From assembly GCF_004137355.1 (NCBI RefSeq), contig NZ_SDVB01000216.1, positions 1 through 64,000 on the forward strand: a stretch of DNA of 64,000 nt. Direction: 5' to 3'. This stretch comes from Ciceribacter ferrooxidans (lineage in GTDB: Bacteria > Pseudomonadota > Alphaproteobacteria > Rhizobiales > Rhizobiaceae). Position numbers and translations under genes: made by a program. Positions 53,071 to 61,531 of this stretch are shown here, piece after piece. Below the pieces are notes generated by a model. That model was given only the letters and a program-made list of their open reading frames with translations. It searched no databases and was not told the origin of the DNA. Position 1 is the stretch's first letter. The number at the start of each line of letters is the position of its first letter.

Positions 53071-55269
53071 TCAGTTCCGCTCGCTTAAAACGAACCATCT
53101 GCGCTCCCTCGCCAAGCGGGCCGGGGCAACCAGTCGCGGATCCGATCGATCCCGGCTGTAAGCCGGATGTGACGCGGGATCGATAAAGTCTTGCGTCCCA
53201 TGTAGCCTCCAGAGATTGGCTTTCTCCACCTCGAACCTCGCGCGCCGCTCTCCAGATTTGTCCGACCCGCGTGAAACAGATTCGTGATGGATCAGACACG
53301 CGAAAGGGGTCCAAACGATACGATAACCGGCCTTGTACGCACGGCAACAGTAGTCCACGTCGTTGTAGGCGACAGCGAAGTTCTCTTCATCCCAGGGCCC
53401 GATCTCCTCTGCGCACTCACGCGTGATCAGCATGACCGCGCCAGTGACACATGCCATCGAGCTACGCAAATGAAGACGGTTCATCGGGCCTCCGAACGTC
53501 TCAGGCTTATTCAAATACCAGTGACCGGCCAATCCTCCGAAACCGACAATGACGCCCGCGTGCTGGATTCTTCTGTCCGGATAAAGAAGCTTCGCTCCGA
53601 CGATACCCACGTCGTCATAGTTCAGGCACTGCACCATTTCATCGAGCCAGTCCGGACTGATGATTTCGACATCATTGTTGAGCAGGAGGAAATGATCTCC
53701 ACTGGCACGCGCCATACCCTCGTTAATCGCACGAGAGAAATTGAAAGGTGCAGGCTTTATATGGAACTGGAACGTAGAATGGCGATTTCCATATTCTTGG
53801 TAGAGTTCAATCGTAGCAGGATCCGTCGTTCCGTTGTCGACGACGATCACCTCAAGGTTGGCGTAGTTCGTTTCTTCATAGATGCCCGTCAGAAGTGTCG
53901 AGATAAGAGCATGGGAATCCTTGTTAGGGATAATGATCGAAATCTTCGGGCAAGTCGCCTCGGCGCCTGCTTCAAAGCTAACTCGGTGAAGCGTCTCGGT
54001 GAGCGCCGGCAGGATGGTATTCGGCTTGTGCTTGCGCTCGAAGTGCTCTTGCAATGCACGGCGCGCGCTTTTGGTCGCCTTTCCGAGAAACGTGCGCGAA
54101 TACGTCTTGCCGTTTCGGCGCCACCAGTAAGCAGGATAGGGTATATGCAAGACTTGAGAGTTGTCCAATCCGTCCAGGTAGCGCAACAGGAGGTCGTAAT
54201 CCTGTGAGCCGTCAAATTCGGGACGAAGAAAGTTCAGATCACGCAATCTCTCGCGACGGTAAATCGAGAAATGATTGATGTAGTTAACGCCGGAGAGGAG
54301 GATGGGGTCGTATGCGGGCTTAAGCAGAAGCCCGGTCGGCTTGAGATCGTCGTTGACAACCAACTCGTCCGTATAGAAAAAGCCGGAGTCGGGAGAAGCT
54401 TCCATCGCCTGACGAATGACCTTTAGTCCATGCGGCGCAATCACGTCGTCGTGGTCCAGGAAAGTAACCCAATCGCCTTTAGCGGCGGCTAGGCCCACGT
54501 TGGTAGCGCGCGCTATACCGCTGTTGACCGGGTTGAGTATGCAGTTGACCCTGGCGTCATGTTCGTGAGCGGCATACCAACCAAGAGTCTCCTCCGCCGT
54601 CGAACCGTCGTCAGACAAGATCAGTTCGGCGCCGGCGACATCCTGCTCGAGAAAAGATGACACAAGCTCATTAAGGTACCGGGCCGGCGCATTATAGACG
54701 GGAACAACAATGCTGAGCCATGGCGGGTCGGAGGACTGTGCCTCGGCAAGGGTTATCTCGCCAGCTAGACCGGCTGCTGTTCGGATATAATTCTGTAAGG
54801 CACTGCTCTTCCGCCGAAATGACAAGATTGGCAATGACTTCCAGAAGCGCGGCAGCTTGGCAAGCCGTACGCACTTCAGTATCGAAGATAAACCCTCCTG
54901 CTCTGCAACATGACGCTCGACGGCGATAGTCGTATCAAATTCCTCGACGTTTATGGCAAAGCGGCAAGGCTCTGTTGCAGGATCGAGGCGCACGGTTCCT
55001 ATTGTACCGAAGTGACCTACGTCCACGATGATGATGATGTCCTTACCGCGACCAATCTCGCGGCTATCCTCCTCTCGAAAACCACGCCCCTTGTTGACGT
55101 AGACTTTCGGTTCGATTTCTCCGTCACACGCCGTCAGGCGAATCGCGAGAAAGCGCTTCCGAATGAACGGAAAGCGCAGGAGAAAGAATGGATCATCGCC
55201 TTCCGCAAGCCAAATGGAATGATCCGTAAGGTCGGCAGACAGCTCATTCTGTGCAACAATTTCAACCAC
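53071..55269 (-). CDS. Tandem-domain glycosyltransferase family 2
   Basis: 732 residues from a GTG at 55269, behind AAGGGAAG inside the end of the kpsM-like gene. Residues 1-180 are an unassigned N-terminal domain. Residues 184-400 form GT2 domain one (LSIVVPVYNAPARYLNELVS, LSDDGSTAEE, TFLDHDDVI). Residues 455-720 form GT2 domain two (ISIIIPNKDSHALISTLLTG, VVDNGTTD, LLLNNDVEII, and VAYNDVDYCCRAYKAGYR). Two catalytic domains suggest it adds alternating sugars. It directly follows the exporter genes. Confidence 0.9.
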   Translation of the reverse strand: MVEIVAQNELSADLTDHSIWLAEGDDPFFLLRFPFIRKRFLAIRLTACDGEIEPKVYVNKGRGFREEDSREIGRGKDIIIIVDVGHFGTIGTVRLDPATEPCRFAINVEEFDTTIAVERHVAEQEGLSSILKCVRLAKLPRFWKSLPILSFRRKSSALQNYIRTAAGLAGEITLAEAQSSDPPWLSIVVPVYNAPARYLNELVSSFLEQDVAGAELILSDDGSTAEETLGWYAAHEHDARVNCILNPVNSGIARATNVGLAAAKGDWVTFLDHDDVIAPHGLKVIRQAMEASPDSGFFYTDELVVNDDLKPTGLLLKPAYDPILLSGVNYINHFSIYRRERLRDLNFLRPEFDGSQDYDLLLRYLDGLDNSQVLHIPYPAYWWRRNGKTYSRTFLGKATKSARRALQEHFERKHKPNTILPALTETLHRVSFEAGAEATCPKISIIIPNKDSHALISTLLTGIYEETNYANLEVIVVDNGTTDPATIELYQEYGNRHSTFQFHIKPAPFNFSRAINEGMARASGDHFLLLNNDVEIISPDWLDEMVQCLNYDDVGIVGAKLLYPDRRIQHAGVIVGFGGLAGHWYLNKPETFGGPMNRLHLRSSMACVTGAVMLITRECAEEIGPWDEENFAVAYNDVDYCCRAYKAGYRIVWTPFACLIHHESVSRGSDKSGERRARFEVEKANLWRLHGTQDFIDPASHPAYSRDRSDPRLVAPARLARERRWFVLSERN

Positions 55270-55274
55270 TAGAC

Positions 55275-56099
55275 TTACTTCCCTTCCAGAACGATGCGGC
55301 GGACGCTTCGCTCCAACACCAGACCTAGGAACAGAGCTCCAAGGCCGAACGACAAGAGATAGTACTTGTCCAGGACGGGGCTGTTATAGGTAGGGAAGAA
55401 GGCCGAACGCATCCATTCGACTGCCTGCAACGCGGGGTTCCAGGAAAGCGCATAGGCGGCCTGAGCCGGGAGAGCGGAGACCACGAAGAGCGTACCGGAA
55501 CTAATATAGACAACAATTAGCGTCAAGGCATAGACGGTCGCGAAGAAGGTGAACATTGAGGTGATCACACCGACCAGAACGCCCACGCCGATGGCGAGAA
55601 GGATCGTCGACAGAAATGCAAGCGTAGCCTGTTCCCAGTCATTGGGGAATGGGTTGTCTCCAAGGGATAGCAAGATCAAAAAGGTCAGAAAGACCATCAA
55701 GAACGCGGCGATGACCTCCAAGAAGGCACGCGCAAACAAGATGTCAAGCACTTTTACCGCAGGTATGGCCAACATAGGGCGATTGATTACGATCGATAGC
55801 GCCATGAACCGCGAGACATACATAAATGTCAAGCAAGGCAACAGGCCCGTTGCGAAGAAGAGCCTTAGACTGTCCCCGAATGGCGCCTTTCGTCCCATGA
55901 ACGTGTAGATCATTAACAGAATAAACATATGGGCAAGCGGCCAGAGCGGTACCAGCAGAAAGCCGAGCCCATGATTGAAGAAGCGAGTTCTCACGTCACG
56001 CAGGATTACAGCCTGCATGACGTGCCCTTTCTGCTTCAAAGCGTAGTGCGTCGATCTGGGATCGTGACCGGGATCATATTGCGTAATCGTCCGTGTCAT
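55275..56099 (-). CDS. kpsM: KpsM-like capsule ABC-2 export permease
   Basis: 274 residues from ATG 56099, overlapping the kpsE stop by one codon. Six membrane helices follow a short cytoplasmic part with VILRDVRTRFFNHGLGFLLV, the ABC2_membrane signature of polysaccharide exporters (KpsM, RkpT). It pairs with the KpsT ATPase to export completed polymer through the inner membrane. The order (kpsE, kpsM) and overlap show co-expression. Confidence 0.92.
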   Translation of the reverse strand: MTRTITQYDPGHDPRSTHYALKQKGHVMQAVILRDVRTRFFNHGLGFLLVPLWPLAHMFILLMIYTFMGRKAPFGDSLRLFFATGLLPCLTFMYVSRFMALSIVINRPMLAIPAVKVLDILFARAFLEVIAAFLMVFLTFLILLSLGDNPFPNDWEQATLAFLSTILLAIGVGVLVGVITSMFTFFATVYALTLIVVYISSGTLFVVSALPAQAAYALSWNPALQAVEWMRSAFFPTYNSPVLDKYYLLSFGLGALFLGLVLERSVRRIVLEGK

Positions 56100-57361
56100 C
56101 AGACGTCGACCTTGCTTCTGGCCACCTTCAAGAGGCCTATCGAGATCAGCCAAACGAAAAAGCAACCAAGCACCGTCAGCGCCATCGAAAGGCCGCGCCG
56201 AGGGTAAAGCGCGTCGTCAGGCAGGCTCGGAGGCAAGAAGCTGTCGAGATACATGAGTTGCTGCTTGCTGGCGAACTGGACCTGTTCGAACGTACGGACG
56301 CTTGCCGCGAACTGCTCCTCCGCAAGCCGGGTTTCGAACTCGAGGCTTGAGAGCTCTGCGGACACGCTCGCCAGGTTTCCAACGCCATCACCTTCGGGAC
56401 TCGCAATCTGACGTTGAAGATCGTCTATTTGCGCTTGTTTGCTTTCGATCTCCCGAGCGAGAATCTTCATTTGTGGTGCTGTGCTGGCTACGCTTTCCAG
56501 CTTGACGGTGTAGGATTGCTCCAGCGCGATCTTCTCCTGCTGAAGCTTGGTCAGTAACGCAGAGAGCATTGCCGAGGCACCTTCTACCGTCAGGACGCCG
56601 CTTTCGTTCTGCTGCGTGGCAACGCGCTCGCGCACCTCCCGAAGTTTTTCCGTGGCACGGTCAAGGTTGACCTGAACAGAGTCGCTCACGTCCTGCCATA
56701 TCCGCTCGCTGAGCTGATTGATCATTCTTTCAGACGCCGCGGTGACACCGGCTGCAATATCACGCGCGTCTTCCGCCGAGAAAGCGTTCACAGTCACCGT
56801 AATGATACCGCTGGAAGGACTCACCGTGGTTTTGACCATTCCGTTCCAGTAATCGAGGAATTCCTCGTAAGTGATGTCCGATCTCAATCGAGCCGCAAAA
56901 TCTATGTCTGAATGCGAGAAACGCGAGCGAATGTCCATGCTCTTTTCGAGTTCTTCGAGAATGGTACGGCTATGGATGAAGTTGATGACGATTTGCGTGT
57001 CCTGCGCAATCTTCGCCGATGGAAGCCCTGTCACTTTTCCAAGCTGATCCTTGCCGATCGCCGGAGTTGACGTCCGTACGACAAAACGGGTTTCTGACTG
57101 ATATTGAGCCGACGCGATCAGACCGAAGTACACTACGGACCCGATAATAGGCACAATCAGCAGGAACACCGTGTTCAAGACGAACATCCAGCGGAAGATG
57201 CGATCAATGAGCCGCGGTCTGAGGCCAACCGCCTTGTAGAGGCCGCTACGGTTCGATGTCGAGAAGCGAAGCTTACGTGCAGTCGCCGACAACGCCTTTG
57301 TTGCCAGGCGACTCTTTTCGAGAGCCGACGGCTTCGGCAGGTCCTGATCAAGCTTCATCAT
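56099..57361 (-). CDS. kpsE: KpsE-like capsule export protein, copy 1
   Basis: 420 residues. An N-terminal cytoplasmic part of about 60 residues, one membrane helix near 60-88 (FLLIVPIIGSVVYFGLIASA), a periplasmic domain with long coiled coils (about 210-330) and a C-terminal helix with the proline-rich FLPPSLPDDALYPRRGLS before it. This is the PCP-3 layout of KpsE/RkpR that links the inner-membrane exporter to the outer membrane channel. It is encoded between kpsT and kpsM. A second KpsE-like protein lies just upstream. Confidence 0.9.
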   Translation of the reverse strand: MMKLDQDLPKPSALEKSRLATKALSATARKLRFSTSNRSGLYKAVGLRPRLIDRIFRWMFVLNTVFLLIVPIIGSVVYFGLIASAQYQSETRFVVRTSTPAIGKDQLGKVTGLPSAKIAQDTQIVINFIHSRTILEELEKSMDIRSRFSHSDIDFAARLRSDITYEEFLDYWNGMVKTTVSPSSGIITVTVNAFSAEDARDIAAGVTAASERMINQLSERIWQDVSDSVQVNLDRATEKLREVRERVATQQNESGVLTVEGASAMLSALLTKLQQEKIALEQSYTVKLESVASTAPQMKILAREIESKQAQIDDLQRQIASPEGDGVGNLASVSAELSSLEFETRLAEEQFAASVRTFEQVQFASKQQLMYLDSFLPPSLPDDALYPRRGLSMALTVLGCFFVWLISIGLLKVARSKVDV

Positions 57362-57394
57362 AGTTTCAATTTGCCCTTCCGCCTCTCGAGACGA

Positions 57395-58048
57395 TCAGCG
57401 ATTCAAGCGATAGTATGTTTCGATCGCATCTGCCACTTTGTCATACAACAACATCTGACCGTCCACGAGGACGATTCCCTTGTCGCAATAAGCGTTGATC
57501 GTCGGCATGCTGTGTGAAATCATGATGATGTCGGCGTTTTTGCGGCGGCTTTCGAAGGCGTCTTTGCACCGCTTCTGGAAGCGAGCGTCCCCGACGGCGG
57601 TAATCTCGTCGACGAGATAACAATCGAACTCAACCGCCATGGAAAGCCCGAAGGCAAGACGAGCCATCATTCCAGACGAATAGGTGCGTACAGGAGCAAA
57701 AATATAGTCGCCGAGTTCAGCAAAGTCCTCCACGAAGCTGGACACGCGACGGACGTCCTCGCCATAGGCGCGCGCGACAAAAGCGAGATTGTCCCGTCCG
57801 GACATTTGCGGGTGGAAACCACCGGCGAAACCGAGCGGCCACGAAACTCGCAGATCCTTGATGATACGCCCTGAGTTCGGCAGCGCCGACCCCGCGATCA
57901 TCTTCATTGTCGTCGATTTTCCGGCTCCGTTCACGCCCAGTAGTGCATAGGAATAACCCGGCAGGAACTCCATATTGCAGTTGTCGAGGATCACCTTTCT
58001 GTGCCCCTCGGTTTTGAAATGCTTGGAGACCTTCTTGAAGCGGATCAT
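57395..58048 (-). CDS. kpsT: KpsT-like capsule export ATPase
   Basis: 217 residues, the short KpsT size. Walker A LLGVNGAGKSTTMKMIAGS, signature-region TYSSGMMARLAFGLSM and Walker B CYLVDEITAVGD are present. It starts MIRFKKVSKHFKTEGHRKVI. It lies between the two kpsE-like genes. KpsT-type ATPases drive group 2 capsule export with KpsM and KpsE. Confidence 0.95.
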   Translation of the reverse strand: MIRFKKVSKHFKTEGHRKVILDNCNMEFLPGYSYALLGVNGAGKSTTMKMIAGSALPNSGRIIKDLRVSWPLGFAGGFHPQMSGRDNLAFVARAYGEDVRRVSSFVEDFAELGDYIFAPVRTYSSGMMARLAFGLSMAVEFDCYLVDEITAVGDARFQKRCKDAFESRRKNADIIMISHSMPTINAYCDKGIVLVDGQMLLYDKVADAIETYYRLNR

Positions 58049-58057
58049 CTCGCCTCC

Positions 58058-59320
58058 TCAGAGCTTATGATCTTCAATCGAAGCCCATAGGAGGGCCCCG
58101 GTACTCCAAAGAACCGTGAGCGCGAGAAGTATAAGCAGAGGCGTCGACACTCTATGAGGATAGAGCGATTCCTCTGGCACTGTCGGAGGAACAAACACCA
58201 CCAGGTACAAGCTCTTCCGCATGGCTTCAGCCTGCGCCTCTTCTAGATTCTTGCGGGCCGCTTCATAAAGGCTCTCTGCCACCCGACGGTCTGTTTCGAT
58301 CCGTGAAAAGCTCTGAATGACGCTAGCGACGCTGGCCGCTGATCCGGAATCGCCCGCCAGTTCCCGCCTCAACTTGTCGATCTGCTCACTGATGCTCTGG
58401 CTCGCGAGTAAAAGCTGCTGGCGAACCGGTGATGATTCCACCTTCGATTCCCTCAAGACGAACAGACGGGTTTCAAGTTCGAGCTTTTGGGCGAGGAGCG
58501 CCGACAAGAGCGTCCCCGCCTCGGTAGCCCGTGCTTCGGGCGTCAACAAGCCGGATTCATTCTGAAACGCCTTCATGGCTTCCAGTGCAGACCGATAATT
58601 CTCGGCCGTTCTCTGCAATTCCGCCTCGAAACGAGCAATCATATCGTGTTGCGCACGCGCCGACAGCTCGTTGATCAGCGTCTCACTTTCTTCGATGATC
58701 GCTGAAGCCAGAGCCTTCGAATCTTCTGGAGAAAAAGTACGGGTTTTAAGTGTGATGATCCCTGATGGACCGTCAACATAGGTCAACACTTGGTTGGCCC
58801 AGTATTTCAGAAAACGCTCTTTCGACTCGACTTCGTTAAAGCGAGACAGGATATCTGCGTCGCTTCGAGTGAACATCTGGCGATAGTCGATCTTCTTTTC
58901 CAAGCGCTCAAGAATCTCTGACGATTGGATAAAACTCGTAACGATAAATCCATCCTGAGGCATAGCGTTCATCGAAAGAACGCCGCTATCGAGCGAATCC
59001 TTATTTCGATCCTCGGCAAGGGAGCGAACTGCGAACCGAGCCTCGGCGATGTACTGATCAGACGCGACAAAAGCGAAATAGAATATGCTGGCGACCACTG
59101 GTAGAATGACAACAGCGATGAAACTGATAAAGGCAAACGGCATGCGCGAATTGGTTTTCGCATCCGCTTGCTCCCCCTGCGCAGGTTCAACGTCGATCGA
59201 AACGACTGACCGGCTACTTTTCGACATTGGGAATGCTTGACGTGATAACCGCCCTATCAAGCTGTGGCGCGGACGGAACGGCGAGTCAGTCTCGCTTCCC
59301 CTGATCTTGGTCTCAGTCAT
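58058..59320 (-). CDS. KpsE-like capsule export protein, copy 2
   Basis: 420 residues, same layout as the copy at 56099-57361 but clearly divergent: membrane helix near 60-90 (FISFIAVVILPVVASIFYFA), ASDQYIAEARFAVRSLAEDR after it, periplasmic coiled coil (about 215-350), and VFVPPTVPEESLYPHRVSTP before the last helix. The first 55 residues are hydrophilic. Two KpsE-like proteins around one KpsT is unusual; they may form a mixed complex or serve two polymers. Confidence 0.88.
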   Translation of the reverse strand: MTETKIRGSETDSPFRPRHSLIGRLSRQAFPMSKSSRSVVSIDVEPAQGEQADAKTNSRMPFAFISFIAVVILPVVASIFYFAFVASDQYIAEARFAVRSLAEDRNKDSLDSGVLSMNAMPQDGFIVTSFIQSSEILERLEKKIDYRQMFTRSDADILSRFNEVESKERFLKYWANQVLTYVDGPSGIITLKTRTFSPEDSKALASAIIEESETLINELSARAQHDMIARFEAELQRTAENYRSALEAMKAFQNESGLLTPEARATEAGTLLSALLAQKLELETRLFVLRESKVESSPVRQQLLLASQSISEQIDKLRRELAGDSGSAASVASVIQSFSRIETDRRVAESLYEAARKNLEEAQAEAMRKSLYLVVFVPPTVPEESLYPHRVSTPLLILLALTVLWSTGALLWASIEDHKL

Positions 59321-59338
59321 CGTCCGACATTCCGTTCG

Positions 59339-60388
59339 TCAAATCTTCTGCGCAGCCGCATCATCGATCGCCTTGCGCACGTAATAGTCGAGGATAAGGT
59401 CATCCTCTAGGTACGATTCCGCCACCGCAAAAGTCCGAAGCTCAGCAGCGACTCGATCGATTGCGTCGTTTCGCTGCAGGATTGGTATCCTGTCCATATC
59501 AATATTCAGTAGCTCTCCCAAGGACGAAGCAAATGAAAGTGTGTCATTAATATGCCCGATGACTTCGAGGCGCGATATGATATCCATCACCACCGCTATG
59601 TCCCGTCTGGTTGACGGCTGCTCCGGATCTGCGCAGGCGAACTGCCGCGTCGTTGGAGACATCAGAACCGCTCGAACTCGTGGTGGCGCCCGCTTGAGCG
59701 CTTTCGCCACCGCGCCCGTGTCCTTGAAATCCAAATCACCGAAGTAGGCGATGGCCGGAGACAGGGACATCAAGTCGCGCTCCCCGAGAAATGGCGGCTT
59801 CGTCGTCGAACATAGCTTCAACGTCAACAGACGAAGAGCCATTTCGTAATAGGGTTCCGTCAGAAGCGCGACGCCAGCAAAGCCCTTGTCGAAAAAGTCC
59901 TGATGATTTCGTACCTGAAACCGACCGCTTAAATAAATCGACTTGAGCTTGTCGAGAAGAAAAACCTGGAGTGTCGTTTCGTATCCGTAACGATCTATCG
60001 ACGGAAGTACATACTGGAAATGGCTCCTCATGGCCCGGTCGAGTGCAGCGTGCGGAACGAGTTGGGTCTCTATGCGCAGGATCTTTCGATCTATCTGGCG
60101 CGAAGGAAGTGGGCGCCGATAGATCAGCAATCCCGTTTTGGCATCCTGGATCACGAGCGTTGCGCGCTCCTTCAGCCCAGGAATGTTGTGATCGGTGAGT
60201 TTGAAGCCAACCAAGCCCGTGTTGTGCCGTCCGCTTGCCACGACGGCGCTGTGCAATTGATCGCACTCGATTTCTGCTATGCGCCCGTCAGCATCCGAAA
60301 CAAGCACAACCGGAACATCGGAAAATCCGTCGGGGATAAGGTATCCCTCGACTAGGTCTCCTCTGTCACGTTGGATGTTGAAAAGCAA
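59339..60388 (-). CDS. Unknown protein of capsule operon
   Basis: 349 residues, TTG start at 60388 one base after the methyltransferase stop. No signal peptide or membrane helix is apparent. The N-terminus has GYLIPDGFSDVPVVLVSDAD and GLVGFKLTDHNIPGLKERAT, which read like a beta-rich domain. The remainder is alpha-helical, with RAMRSHFQYVLPSIDRYGYE and IAYFGDLDFKDTGAVAKALK. No family recognised. The strict packing between methyltransferase and exporter genes argues for a role in chain initiation, termination or export. Confidence 0.7.
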   Translation of the reverse strand: MLFNIQRDRGDLVEGYLIPDGFSDVPVVLVSDADGRIAEIECDQLHSAVVASGRHNTGLVGFKLTDHNIPGLKERATLVIQDAKTGLLIYRRPLPSRQIDRKILRIETQLVPHAALDRAMRSHFQYVLPSIDRYGYETTLQVFLLDKLKSIYLSGRFQVRNHQDFFDKGFAGVALLTEPYYEMALRLLTLKLCSTTKPPFLGERDLMSLSPAIAYFGDLDFKDTGAVAKALKRAPPRVRAVLMSPTTRQFACADPEQPSTRRDIAVVMDIISRLEVIGHINDTLSFASSLGELLNIDMDRIPILQRNDAIDRVAAELRTFAVAESYLEDDLILDYYVRKAIDDAAAQKI

Positions 60389-60389
60389 T

Positions 60390-61241
60390 TCACGCCTGCA
60401 TCGTTAGGGAGTCCCGCTTTGCAAAAAGGCAGAAGCAAGGACCACCCCGGTGGCCAGGATCTTCCTGCGTAATGCTGATCTCACTGAAACCCAAGGCTCG
60501 AATTAGACTCAGGATGTCGTCCCGGTGCATCCAATAGTGCCGATCTTTCATGCCACCACAGAACTCTTTCGTCACGTTGGCATTGAAATAGTGACGTTCG
60601 TAGTAGCGCACCGGAACTCCGGCAAAGGTCCGGGTTTCGATGTTGCCGTTGAACGCCTGACGACGCGGGTCGTCGGCGGGCATCGCCGTGTCATCAAAAT
60701 AATGTGTCCATATGAAAAGCTGGTCGCATCGACGGGTCAGTTGCGACAGAAACTGCCCGGGGTCCGCCATATGGTAAAGAACACCCGAGGCTACCGCGAG
60801 ATCGTAATGACGGTCTTCCGTCTCCAGCCACTTCAACGCATCGCCTAAATAAAAATGCGCGCGATCGATGCCGAGAATTTCCTTCGTCACAAGGCACCGA
60901 AGGAAACACTGTTTGTTAGCCTCAACAGCATCGATGGATGAAGGGGCGTGCCTATTGAGCATATAGGTGTGCATTCCTTCGAGAGGCCCAATCTCGAGTA
61001 CCTTCTTGTCCTTTATCGAACCTGCTTGCTGCACCGCCCAATCGATTCGCGGATCCACAAACAGCGCGTGGTCGCCGGCCTTCAGACGAGTTGATGAAGG
61101 GAACGCCGAATTCCATCCCGGCAGGATATCTATTGCGTTCTGATGGCTGGGCTTGTCGTTGCAGTACTGATCGAACAAGCTCTCGGTTTCCTGCCGTCTC
61201 CGAGAGGAGATACCATGGAAGATCTTCTCGAGAAACCGCAT
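60390..61241 (-). CDS. Class I SAM-dependent methyltransferase
   Basis: 283 residues from ATG 61241 (an in-frame TTG at 61256 is possible). The SAM motif VLEIGPLEGMHTYMLN (motif I), VEANKQCFLRCLVTKEI and LAVASGVLYHMADPGQFLSQ are visible. It is likely the first gene of the capsule transcript, behind the promoter near 61.3 kb. It could cap or modify the polymer; methyl caps control chain length in some ABC-exported polysaccharides, but that role here is inference. Confidence 0.85.
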   Translation of the reverse strand: MRFLEKIFHGISSRRRQETESLFDQYCNDKPSHQNAIDILPGWNSAFPSSTRLKAGDHALFVDPRIDWAVQQAGSIKDKKVLEIGPLEGMHTYMLNRHAPSSIDAVEANKQCFLRCLVTKEILGIDRAHFYLGDALKWLETEDRHYDLAVASGVLYHMADPGQFLSQLTRRCDQLFIWTHYFDDTAMPADDPRRQAFNGNIETRTFAGVPVRYYERHYFNANVTKEFCGGMKDRHYWMHRDDILSLIRALGFSEISITQEDPGHRGGPCFCLFAKRDSLTMQA

Positions 61242-61268
61242 TTTATCTACCGCCAATCACATCTCGGG

Positions 61269-61333
61269 TCGCTTGCGGAGCGAGTCTATAATGCCCGCTC
61301 CGAGCGAACGCAACCTGAATGTCTCGCTTGCGG
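61269..61333 (-). promoter_or_regulatory. Candidate promoter of the capsule operon
   Basis: On the minus strand TTGCGT (61308-61313) and TATAGA (61285-61290) are 17 bp apart and 44 bp from the methyltransferase start. Around them, GGAGCG at 61277-61282 and CGCTCC at 61296-61301 form an inverted repeat across the -10, and TTGCG / CGCAA lie further out. The decamer TCGCTTGCGG occurs at 61269-61278 and 61324-61333, flanking the promoter. The plus strand also reads a perfect TATAAT at 61287-61292. Regulator identity is unknown. Confidence 0.5.
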
Positions 61334-61409
61334 GAAACTCCACCTTTCCACGATATCGGCCACAAAGACGCTGGGGCTGTCCGTGGACAAGTCCCTCCGT
61401 TCCAGCAAC

Positions 61410-61438
61410 TTGACTCGACCATCATTGCAGCATATCGG
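61410..61438 (+). promoter_or_regulatory. Weak candidate promoter for divergent glycosyltransferase
   Basis: TTGACT at 61410-61415 and TATCGG at 61433-61438 have a 17-bp spacer, about 94 bp before the GTG start at 61532. The -10 is poor. Confidence 0.3.
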
Positions 61439-61531
61439 CTCTCGCTACGGGATGGCAGATCAATGGGGACTGCATGATCTTGTCCAATGCTGGATTGTGG
61501 CACTGCGAGCGACGTAATAACAGGAGACAGC

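Noticed and set aside
52739-53347. 202-codon minus-strand reading frame
   Set aside because: It overlaps two real genes, has no ribosome site and no family pattern; it looks like chance openness.
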